Shown here: positions 1 through 5,542 of the stretch, piece by piece
Layout of the letters: each line of letters opens with the position of its first letter
Numbering within the stretch: the first letter of the stretch is position 1
From: Pseudomonadota bacterium
GTDB taxonomy: Bacteria; Pseudomonadota; Gammaproteobacteria; Steroidobacterales; Steroidobacteraceae
Reading direction: 5' to 3'
DNA: 6,761 nucleotides
NCBI GenBank assembly: GCA_021850555.1
Contig: JAJZLX010000630.1
Coordinates: 1 to 6,761, forward strand
Program-made: the position numbers and the translations under genes
Notes under the pieces: model-generated
Databases searched by the model: none
Told to the model about the DNA's origin: nothing
The model's input: the letters and a program-made list of their open reading frames with translations, nothing else

Positions 1-2
1 GG

Positions 3-1121
3 ACCGCGCAGCTTTTGCACGAGAACCTGCAGGTCGTGCTGGGGGCAGCCGATTCGCCCGTGCCGTGTCCTTCCTATCCGAGTGTCCGGCGCTACCTGAA
101 GGCCCATGGCCTGACCCGCAAGCGCCGCCCGCGCCACGGGATCGAGCAGATCCTCGGTCCCAGCACGCCACCGAGCGAGCGCGAGATCAGAAGCTACGAA
201 GTCGCCTACGTGCTACAGCTGCTGCACCTCGACTTCCACGACGGCTCACGCAAGATCCTCACCCGCACCGGAGAGCGGATCACCCCGCAGCTGGTCGCCT
301 TCATCGACGATCACTCTCGCTTCATGGCCCACGCCCAGTGGTACACCAACGAAGGTACCGAGCAGCTCGTGCACGGGTTCTGCCAGGCGCTCTCGAAAGT
401 CGGGCTTCCCCGCTCACTGATGAACGATCGGGGCTCGGCGATGATGTCCGGGGAGTTCACCGCGGGACTCGCCGCGTTAGGTATAACGCATGTTCCAACA
501 CGACCAAGGTCCCCCCATGTCAATGGAAAACAGGAGTCTTGGTGGTCACAAATCGAAGGTCGACTGCTGCCGATGCTCGAGGGCGAGCCGAACCTTACGC
601 TCGATCAGCTCAACCTCGCCACCTGCGCCTGGGTGAGCGAGGAATACAATCGCACCAAGCACGATGAGATCGGCTGTCCGCCGCTCGAGCGGTATCTCAC
701 CGGCCCCCATGCTGGCCGGGAGTGCCCCGGGAGCGAGGCGCTGCGCGGTGCCTTCCGGATCGAGATCAAGCGCCGCCAGCGCCGCTCCGACGGCACGGTC
801 AGGCTCGAGAACCAGCGCTTCGAGATCCCCTCCCGGTACCGGCATCTCTGTGAGATCCGCCTGCGCTATGCCCGCTGGGACTTGAGCCGCGTGGACCTGC
901 TCGATCCGCACTCGGGCGCGATCCTCTGCCCGGTGTACCCGATCGATAAAGTCGCCAACGCGGAAGGGTTGCGCCGGGTCGTGGAGCCCGTCAGCCACTC
1001 ACCAAAGCCGCCGGCCTGCGGCATCGCCCCGTTGCTGAAGAAAATGATCGCCGACTACGCCGCCACAGGCCTGCCGCCCGCCTATCTACCCGAATCCGAC
1101 GCACAGGATGATCCGACATGA
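3..1121 (+). CDS. DDE integrase-type transposase (rve core, Mu-type C-terminal domain), 5' end cut by window edge
   Basis: Catalyses DNA strand transfer of the element. The frame is open to the left edge, so the TTG at 15 is not a convincing start and an N-terminal DNA-binding region is probably missing. Numbering residues from that TTG, the RNase-H-like core runs from about 65 to 225. The catalytic triad is D73 (LHLDFH), D138 (MNDRGS) and E174 (GKQESWW), with exactly 35 residues between the last two, which is the DD35E spacing of retroviral-type integrases and IS481/Tn552/Mu relatives. The segment near 258-310 (SDGTVRLENQRFEIPSRY, then LRYARWDLSRV) matches the small beta-barrel at the C-terminus of Mu-type transposases. 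The stop overlaps the next start by ATGA, implying translational coupling. Codons 477-563, which include E174, use many A/T third positions, unlike the rest of the gene. Confidence 0.9.
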   Translation, partial: TAQLLHENLQVVLGAADSPVPCPSYPSVRRYLKAHGLTRKRRPRHGIEQILGPSTPPSEREIRSYEVAYVLQLLHLDFHDGSRKILTRTGERITPQLVAFIDDHSRFMAHAQWYTNEGTEQLVHGFCQALSKVGLPRSLMNDRGSAMMSGEFTAGLAALGITHVPTRPRSPHVNGKQESWWSQIEGRLLPMLEGEPNLTLDQLNLATCAWVSEEYNRTKHDEIGCPPLERYLTGPHAGRECPGSEALRGAFRIEIKRRQRRSDGTVRLENQRFEIPSRYRHLCEIRLRYARWDLSRVDLLDPHSGAILCPVYPIDKVANAEGLRRVVEPVSHSPKPPACGIAPLLKKMIADYAATGLPPAYLPESDAQDDPT

Positions 1122-1963
1122 ACCAGAAGCTCCTGGCCCTCTATGGGCTGAAACATGATCCGTTCTCCCCCGAGATACCGACCGAGGCGCTGTACCTGTC
1201 GCCGAAGATCGAGAACTTCTGCTGGCGCATCGAGCAGGCGCATCTGCGCGCAGGCGGTTGGGCCTTGATCCACGGCGATGCCGGCTCGGGCAAGAGCGTC
1301 GTCCTGCGCGTGCTCGCCGAACGCCTCGCGCGTCTGGCCGACCTCAACGTCGGCGTCGTGCACCACCCGCAGAGCAATCTCTCGGACTTCTACCGCGAGC
1401 TCGGGGAGATCTTCTGCGTCTCGATCCGCGTCAGTAACCGCTGGGGCGGGTTCAAGGCGCTGCGCACCCGCTGGCTCGATCACTTGGGATCCACCACCCG
1501 CCGTTCCGTTTTGCTTTGCGACGAGGCTCAGGAAATGAGCGCGGTGGTGCTCAACGAGCTGCGCCTGCTCTCTTCCGCCCGCTTCGACTCCCAGTCGCTC
1601 CTGTGCATCGTGCTCGCCGGCGACGCCCGTCTCCTCGAGAAGCTGCGCCGCGAGGAGCTGATCCCGCTGGGCTCGCGCATCCGCACCCGCCTGGCCACCG
1701 AGGCCGCCACGCGCGAGGAACTCACCGCCTGCCTCGAGCATCTGCTCGCCGCCGCCGGCAACGCCAGCCTCATGACCCGCGAGCTACGCCAGACCCTCTG
1801 CGATCACGCCGCCGGAAACTACCGCATCCTCGTGTCCATGGCCGCCGAGCTCCTCATGAGCGCCGCGCAGCGCGAGATCACCACCCTCGACGAGAAGCTC
1901 TACCTGCAGGTCTTCTCCGCCCCCGAGCGCAGCACCGGGCGACGGGCCGCCGCGGCCCGATAA
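1118..1963 (+). CDS. ExeA/TniB-type AAA+ ATPase, transposition partner
   Basis: Predicted cytoplasmic ATPase of 281 residues that would bind DNA and recruit or activate the transposase, as TniB, MuB and TnsC do. The opening MNQKLLALYGLKHDPFSPEI is the usual start of ExeA-like ATPases, where YGL..PF is conserved. Walker A is GDAGSGKS at 53-60, Walker B is VLLCDEAQ at 131-138, a sensor-1-like strand is IVLAGD at 164-169, and arginine-finger candidates lie in GSRIRTRL at 185-192. A helical lid domain fills roughly 195-265. The start is fixed by the ATGA overlap with the transposase gene. ExeA of type II secretion has the same fold, but the position next to a DDE transposase and the absence of a peptidoglycan-binding domain or membrane segment favour the transposition role. 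Confidence 0.9.
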   Translation: MNQKLLALYGLKHDPFSPEIPTEALYLSPKIENFCWRIEQAHLRAGGWALIHGDAGSGKSVVLRVLAERLARLADLNVGVVHHPQSNLSDFYRELGEIFCVSIRVSNRWGGFKALRTRWLDHLGSTTRRSVLLCDEAQEMSAVVLNELRLLSSARFDSQSLLCIVLAGDARLLEKLRREELIPLGSRIRTRLATEAATREELTACLEHLLAAAGNASLMTRELRQTLCDHAAGNYRILVSMAAELLMSAAQREITTLDEKLYLQVFSAPERSTGRRAAAAR

Positions 1964-1982
1964 CCCTCACAGCCGGGTCCAA

Positions 1983-2243
1983 ATGATGTCTGATACCACA
2001 GAGCCTGCCTACGACGTGACCGCGCGTCACTGTCTGATCCTGGAACTCCCCGAGCTCCCCGACGAGGCCGCTTCGCACCTCTCCGAGTTCCTCCAGTCCC
2101 TCGCTGAGCACATCGGCGCCCATTACTCGGCGCAGATCTCGCGCGCATACCGGGATCACGAGTGCGAGCGCGAACGGCTCTACCGGGATACGGTCCTCCT
2201 CGAATCGCAGCGGCAGCTTCCCTTCCACGACCCGCCGTTCTGA
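1983..2243 (+). CDS. Small acidic helical protein, third gene of the transposon
   Basis: Family not recognised. The product has 86 residues, no signal peptide and no membrane segment. The first half is acidic and leucine-rich (ELPELPDEAA, then helix SHLSEFLQSLAEHIGAHYSAQ) and is followed by a charged stretch RAYRDHECERERLYRD. The C-terminus QRQLPFHDPPF (from residue 76) contains QRQLPF, which resembles the hexameric sliding-clamp-binding consensus QLxLPL. It follows the ATPase by 19 bases on the same strand and has G/C-rich third positions, so it is probably part of the transposition operon. Two ATG codons are adjacent (1983 and 1986) and neither has a good Shine-Dalgarno sequence, so the exact start is uncertain. 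It may be a target-selection or regulatory accessory factor; that is inference from position alone. Confidence 0.65.
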   Translation: MMSDTTEPAYDVTARHCLILELPELPDEAASHLSEFLQSLAEHIGAHYSAQISRAYRDHECERERLYRDTVLLESQRQLPFHDPPF

Positions 2244-2317
2244 CCGGCGCGCATCGCTATGCCGTCGCCACAATCACTCACGCCGCACGTCCATCACCGA
2301 ACGTGAAAACCGCGCCA

Positions 2318-2720
2318 TCAAATATCGTGGCGCGTCTCAAGCGGCCGCAGCGGCTTCTCGAAGAGCGAGGCCTGCATGCCCTGGGCGTCCTGCTGCACAT
2401 CGGCCTTGGCCGCGCGGTGGAAGAACTCGAGGCTGCCGGCGTCGGGTTGAATGATGCCGAGGCTGCGTCCGGTGGCCTTGTTCTCTTGCTGCAGCGCCTC
2501 GAGCGAGAGGGCGATGTGGGGATGCCAGAGCCTGACCTTGCTCTCATCGGAGAGCTTGCCGCCGCGCTTGATCACGCGGATGGAATCATGATCGACCCGA
2601 AAGCTCTCCGGGCGCGGATCGCTCGTGGCCTTGGTGAGCGTGGCATCGATGAGATCGAAGCAATCGGCGTTGTGCGGCAAATCGATGCGCTCATGGGCAT
2701 TGCAACCACACCGACCTCCA
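2318..2720 (-). pseudogene. 3' fragment of an unidentified gene, start missing
   Basis: The minus strand has a clean coding signature: nearly every codon between 2318 and about 2700 ends in G or C, and the protein is rich in ordinary motifs such as LPHNADCFDLIDATL, SFRVDHDSIRVIKRGGK and KVRLWHPHIALSLEALQ. It ends ...MQASLFEKPLRPLETRHDI. No start codon with a ribosome site occurs in this part. The frame continues upstream only by running out of phase through the end of the response-regulator gene, where the coding signal is lost, so I read it as truncated on the 5' side somewhere around 2700-2740. Family unknown. The QASLF near the end matches the pentameric clamp-binding consensus QL[SD]LF except at the second position, which would suit a DNA replication, repair or mobile-element protein. 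The opposite strand is also open but reads like an antisense shadow. Confidence 0.55.
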
Positions 2721-2805
2721 CGCCCATACCGCGTAGCTGCTGCTCTTGTAGTCTCTCCTACTCCGGATGCTAAATCCGGCCGACCTCCCCGTCGCCTAAA
2801 GGGGT

Positions 2806-3534
2806 TTATGGATGCCCGAAGGGGGACTCCAAGCCTGAGAACTTGTAGCCGACTCCCCAAACGGTGCACAAAATCTTCGGTTTTTCGGGATTCAACTCGA
2901 TCTTCGCTCGCAGTCGATTGATGTGACACTCGATCGTGTGCTCGTGGCCCTCGTAACTGTACCCCCAGACCGCATCGAGAAGCTGCGCACGAGTGTACAC
3001 TCGCCCGGGATTGCGCGCAAAGAGCAGCAGCAGGTCATATTCTTTCCGCGTTAGCACTGTCAGCTGGCCCCGTACCCTGACCTCTCTGCAACGTGTATCG
3101 ATGCTCAGGTCGTCTGCGATGCGCGCCGGTTCCTCCACACACTCGGTTTGCGCGGAAAGCGCATCGATGCGCCTGAAAGTTGCCTGTACCCGCGCCATAA
3201 ACTCCGCGGCGCTGTACGGCTTGGTGATGTAATCATCGGCGCCCGTCTGCAGCCTTACCACTTTATCGAGTTCCTCCGCATGCGCAGTCACCATCAGAAC
3301 CGGCGTATACGCCCGACGGGCTTTCAAACGTCGACATACCTCGAGACTGTCCAACCCCGGCCGCATAAGATCGAGAACGATTAGATCGAATGTCTTCGAC
3401 TGTGCCACTCGCAAGCCCGCCTCGCCAGCCAACACCACTTTGACGTTGCACGAAACGTTCTGCAGAAGATGCTTGAGCGCGCTGGCAGCCTCCGGCTCCT
3501 CCCCCACGATCAGTACGCTGTGACTGGTATTCAT
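2806..3534 (-). CDS. OmpR/PhoB-family response regulator (orphan, atypical acidic pocket)
   Basis: Cytoplasmic two-component transcription regulator of 242 residues. The receiver domain spans about 6-120: the phospho-acceptor is D55 (LIVLDLMRPG), the switch threonine is T83 (MVTAH) and the conserved lysine is K105 (YITKPY). The OmpR-type winged helix fills about 140-235, with RVYTRAQLLDAVWG, the recognition helix TIECHINRLRAKI and the wing VWGVGYKF. The start was chosen at the ATG at 3534, because GGAG lies nine bases upstream and the protein then begins directly with the receiver strand SVLIV; an earlier ATG at 3720 adds 62 residues that do not look conserved. The usual acidic pair after the first strand is GE here (VGEEPE at 10-15), so Mg2+ binding may be altered. 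No histidine kinase lies on either side; downstream is only the gene fragment. Confidence 0.92.
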   Translation of the reverse strand: MNTSHSVLIVGEEPEAASALKHLLQNVSCNVKVVLAGEAGLRVAQSKTFDLIVLDLMRPGLDSLEVCRRLKARRAYTPVLMVTAHAEELDKVVRLQTGADDYITKPYSAAEFMARVQATFRRIDALSAQTECVEEPARIADDLSIDTRCREVRVRGQLTVLTRKEYDLLLLFARNPGRVYTRAQLLDAVWGYSYEGHEHTIECHINRLRAKIELNPEKPKILCTVWGVGYKFSGLESPFGHP

Positions 3535-3572
3535 GGGTAAGGACTCCGCATACCGCGTTCGTCCGCGTTTCT

Positions 3573-3617
3573 CTTCAGCGGGCGATGCTCTCGATGGCGA
3601 CGCGTTCGCCGCTGAAG
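3573..3617 (+). promoter_or_regulatory. Inverted repeat that can fold over the ribosome site of the IS66-like ORF
   Basis: The left arm CTTCAGCGGGCGA (3573-3585) and the right arm TCGCCGCTGAAG (3606-3617) are complementary over 12 pairs with a single bulged G, and pairing extends outward through CTCT against GGGAG with one G-U pair. The right arm runs straight into the GGGAGAG that serves as Shine-Dalgarno for the ATG at 3628. In RNA this would be a strong hairpin with a 20-base loop that hides the ribosome site. Such structures are known to limit transposase translation from outside transcripts. It could also be part of an element end. Confidence 0.55.
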
Positions 3618-3627
3618 GGAGAGCGAG

Positions 3628-4140
3628 ATGAACGCGAAGCGTGAAGAGGTGACCGCGGCTGAACGGCGATACATGGAACACGTGCGGCAAGCACGCAGCC
3701 AGGGGATGGAGTTGTCGCAATACTGCCGTTCCGTGGGGCCGAATCCGTTTTCTCTGTCCAGCATGCGCCGCCAGATGCAGCGCAAGGGAATACTGGCCTC
3801 TGCGCAGCAGACAGAGAGAGCGGCGGGAGCCATGGGGCCGCGCGGGAGTGCAGCGCCAGGACGCGTCCTGGCGGTGCGGAGGGTTGAGCCAGCTGTGCCA
3901 GCATCCATCGCACTATTGATCCGCCCCGTCCCGACCAGCGGACCTTGGCATCGTGCCCAACGATGGGCGGCGGGCGGCGAGCGGCGCCAAGTTACGGAAC
4001 TAACAGGGCCATGGAGAGAAGTTCGAGTGCGCAAAGCGGACGCTTCGGATTGCGTGTACATCAGGAGGTGGCCTCGCGCGGACTACTGGTTACGTGCGCT
4101 ATCTGCGTACGCGGTTTCAACCACATGTCATAGAGACTGA
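3628..4140 (+). CDS. IS66 TnpA-like protein, N-terminal part only recognisable
   Basis: The 170-residue product starts with MNAKREEVTAAERRYMEHV and continues RQARSQGMELSQYCRSVG, then FSLSSMRRQMQ. This pattern (charged helix, then a G-x-x-x-S-x-Y-C-R helix, then a basic helix) is that of the IS66 accessory protein TnpA, a helix-turn-helix-like factor needed with TnpB and TnpC for transposition. The ribosome site GGGAGAG lies a few bases before the ATG. VLAVRRVEP near residue 80 resembles the middle of TnpA proteins. From about residue 90 on the sequence is Arg/Pro/Trp-rich and unrecognisable, and the last 80 bases run antisense through the 3' end of the membrane-protein gene. No tnpB or tnpC follows. 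I therefore take it as a decayed or truncated copy; only the first 80-90 codons are well supported. Confidence 0.5.
   Translation: MNAKREEVTAAERRYMEHVRQARSQGMELSQYCRSVGPNPFSLSSMRRQMQRKGILASAQQTERAAGAMGPRGSAAPGRVLAVRRVEPAVPASIALLIRPVPTSGPWHRAQRWAAGGERRQVTELTGPWREVRVRKADASDCVYIRRWPRADYWLRALSAYAVSTTCHRD
3854..3873. repeat. Perfect 20-bp palindrome
   Basis: The half-site CGCCAGGACG is followed immediately by its exact reverse complement CGTCCTGGCG, without a spacer or mismatch; the flanking bases (G and G) do not pair. It sits in the middle of the IS66-like ORF, where it encodes PGRVLA. It has the symmetry expected of a binding site for a dimeric protein, but no function can be assigned from sequence. 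Confidence 0.85.
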
Positions 4141-4543
4141 GCACAATCATCGCTGCCACGCTCAATACGAAGGTACCGCCGCCAAAGAGCACCAGGTAAA
4201 CCCAGCCATACGCCAGTCTTGTCAAAAACCACCCGGAGACGTCCACGAGGAACGCGCAAAACGGCAAGGCCGCCAAGAGAGCCTTCCAGCGAATGGGAAA
4301 GCTTGAATGCACAAATATGTATCCCACCATGAAGAAGACGGCCGAAAGTCCCATCATGTGAATGTGCGCAAGCGACAGCAATGTCACATACCCGACCCCG
4401 GGACCGTAATACGTCGCGGCAATGTCGTGGACGCTTAGCAGGGGACCGCTGCCACTGCGCATATGGCTCAAATCGAGGTACGTCAGTGCCACTAGCAACG
4501 CAACCCCGAGAAATACTAAAGTCGCGGTGACAAGTGTTTTCAT
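4061..4543 (-). CDS. Four-helix inner-membrane protein with His-x-His, cytochrome-cluster associated
   Basis: Integral membrane protein of 160 residues with hydrophobic segments at about 4-22, 53-79, 86-103 and 115-139. Between helices 1 and 2 lies a conserved-looking loop, SHMRSGSGPLLSVHDIAATYYGPGVGY. Helix 2 starts with SLAHIHMMGLSAVFFMVGY, placing H60 and H62 near a membrane face, and H79 lies at the other end of the same helix; these are candidate haem or metal ligands. I recognise the general type, small four-helix proteins found beside c-type cytochromes in chemolithotrophs and sometimes mislabelled as elongation factor 1-alpha, but no function is established to my knowledge. The start was placed at the ATG at 4543 (MKTLV, a normal first helix); a GTG at 4582 would add 13 residues, and neither has a clear ribosome site. 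It is the last gene of the minus-strand cluster, 89 bases after a cytochrome gene. Confidence 0.8.
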   Translation of the reverse strand: MKTLVTATLVFLGVALLVALTYLDLSHMRSGSGPLLSVHDIAATYYGPGVGYVTLLSLAHIHMMGLSAVFFMVGYIFVHSSFPIRWKALLAALPFCAFLVDVSGWFLTRLAYGWVYLVLFGGGTFVLSVAAMIVLSLYDMWLKPRTQIAHVTSSPREATS

Positions 4544-4621
4544 GTCCAAAGCAAGTTCGGATAGCGGTTTCACAGTCGGCACTCCAAAATAGGAATAAGT
4601 ACAACAAGTCGGCGGTAGTCA

Positions 4622-4631
4622 GGCGCGCGCC
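4622..4631. repeat. GC palindrome just after the cytochrome stop codon
   Basis: GGCGCGCGCC is a perfect 10-bp palindrome one base beyond the stop (TAG, 4633-4635) of the minus-strand cytochrome gene. It could form a short 3' hairpin in the transcript, but the loop would be too tight for a full stem and no U-run follows, so I do not call it a terminator. Confidence 0.4.
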
Positions 4632-4632
4632 A

Positions 4633-5007
4633 CTATTGTTTTGCCCGGCTTTTGTTCACGGCAATCCGGACAGTCGAAAAATACGCCGCCACATTCCTAA
4701 GCTCCGCCAACGGCATTGGGCGCACAATCTCATTCATCACCCCGTTCTTTCGTGTTCCCTCCTTGTAGGCAATCAGTTGCTGAATGAGGTACTCATAGTG
4801 CTGACCGGCAAGATTGGGTATGTTCGTGGCGACGGACATGCCGTCCGACCCATGACAGACGGCGCACAGCACAGACTGCGCCTTCCCGGTTGCCGCGTTC
4901 GGTTTCACCGTGTTGGTCGGCGCCGCTGCGAATGCGGAGAAGACGCCAGTGGTGGCAAGACCAAGGGCGACAAGACCAAAGGCGGTCAGGACGATAGGGG
5001 TACGCAT
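4633..5007 (-). CDS. Periplasmic monohaem class I c-type cytochrome
   Basis: Soluble electron carrier of 124 residues. The signal peptide is MRTPIVLTAFGLVALGLATT followed by GVFSAFAAAP, with likely cleavage after an Ala near 28-29. The single haem site is CAVCH at 48-52, and the next residues, GSDGMSVATNIPNLAGQHYEYL, are typical of the cytochrome c4/c553 fold. The sixth ligand should be a methionine in GVMNEIVRPMPLAEL; M91 aligns with the family methionine and M98 is the alternative. The C-terminal helix LRNVAAYFS is also typical. Length fits a single c4-type domain rather than dihaem c4. The ribosome site GAGGAG lies eleven bases upstream of the ATG. Its place between another cytochrome and a membrane protein suggests a shuttle within one electron-transfer chain. 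Confidence 0.93.
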   Translation of the reverse strand: MRTPIVLTAFGLVALGLATTGVFSAFAAAPTNTVKPNAATGKAQSVLCAVCHGSDGMSVATNIPNLAGQHYEYLIQQLIAYKEGTRKNGVMNEIVRPMPLAELRNVAAYFSTVRIAVNKSRAKQ

Positions 5008-5116
5008 GCTGACTTAATCTCCTCATTACAGACGTTCCCTTCCGGGTCGTCAAACAACCAATTCGGGTGGAAGAGCGAGCCGGGCGCTGCGCTTTCCGAC
5101 CGCGCGCACTCGATAG

Positions 5117-5542
5117 TCAATTATCACGGGCCCCTTGATTAATCCATTTGGCGATTATGTCGACCTGCTTCGCCGGCAACCGTCTGGAGTGTACGGACGC
5201 AACCGTGCATTTGCTGTCCGCGGTCAGTTGTTCGCAGTTCTTCGGCATATTCATTGTTGGGTGAGCACCGTGTCGGAGTAGCCAGATCAGATTGCTCTGC
5301 TCACTCGAGCCCGGGACCACCAGCGGTCCGAACTTGCTTCCCTTAATGAGGGTTGCATAATTCTGCACACTGAAGCCCGTCATCTCGTATCCGATGCCGC
5401 CGGGGCTGTGGCACATCGCACAGTTGTGCGCGAGGATCGGTTTGACGCGCTTATGAAAGCTCACGACGTTCGAGCTGCAGCTGGTGAGAAGAACAGCGGC
5501 AAAGAAGAAAGATGCAATGACAATCGCTTTGGATGTGACCAT
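5117..5542 (-). CDS. Lipoprotein monohaem c-type cytochrome
   Basis: Exported cytochrome of 141 residues. The N-terminus MVTSKAIVIASFFFAAVLLTSC is a lipoprotein signal with lipobox LTSC, so C22 would be acylated and the mature protein anchored to a membrane, probably the outer one because Ser follows the Cys. One haem site, CAMCH, lies at 41-45 after VKPILAHN, an arrangement found in planctomycete-type cytochrome domains (FHKRVKPILAHNCAMCHSPGG). The loop then runs GFSVQNYATLIKGSKFGPLVVPGSSEQSNLIWLL, and M97 or M99 in HPTMNMPKN is the likely sixth ligand. The end KQVDIIAKWINQGA is also typical. Two extra cysteines, C103 and C112, could form a disulfide next to the haem pocket. The ribosome site is weak (TAGGC). 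The gene sits 109 bases upstream of the next cytochrome on the same strand. Confidence 0.9.
   Translation of the reverse strand: MVTSKAIVIASFFFAAVLLTSCSSNVVSFHKRVKPILAHNCAMCHSPGGIGYEMTGFSVQNYATLIKGSKFGPLVVPGSSEQSNLIWLLRHGAHPTMNMPKNCEQLTADSKCTVASVHSRRLPAKQVDIIAKWINQGARDN

Larger units (their letters stand above)
1..2243 (+). mobile_element. Right part of a transposon with transposase, AAA ATPase and small accessory gene
   Basis: Three co-directional genes form one unit: a DD35E transposase, an ATPase whose ATG overlaps the transposase stop (ATGA, 1118-1121), and an 86-residue acidic protein 19 bases after the ATPase. A DDE recombinase paired with an ExeA/TniB-like ATPase is the known architecture of Mu, Tn552, Tn5053 and Tn7-type elements, where the ATPase selects the target and activates the recombinase. 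The left end lies beyond the window. The right end should fall between 2244 and 2317, because an unrelated gene fragment on the other strand ends at 2318. I could not identify a terminal inverted repeat or target duplication there, so the boundaries given are only the gene limits. Confidence 0.75.

Noticed and set aside
1082..1741. 219-codon minus-strand frame opposite the ATPase gene
   Set aside because: It is antisense to a gene with clear Walker motifs and has an Ala/Gly/Glu/Arg-rich shadow composition.
2286..2305. CACGT...ACGTG inverted repeat after the transposon genes, considered as the transposon end
   Set aside because: Five-base arms are too short to mean much, and the left end is outside the window, so there is nothing to compare it with.
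2162..2773. Long plus-strand open frame opposite the gene fragment
   Set aside because: It begins inside the small transposon gene, has no ribosome site, and is made of Ala/Leu/Arg/Gly-rich sequence typical of the antisense of a high-GC3 gene. The minus strand has the coding bias.
2763..2779. Hairpin CCGGAT-GCTAA-ATCCGG, considered as a tRNA anticodon arm or as the regulator's terminator
   Set aside because: No acceptor, D or T arm surrounds it, the loop lacks U33 when read as a tRNA, and no T-run follows on either strand.
3949..3965. Hairpin CATCGT-GCCCA-ACGATG, considered as a terminator for the convergent genes
   Set aside because: The stem is only six pairs, no T-run follows on either strand, and it lies inside the TnpA-like frame.
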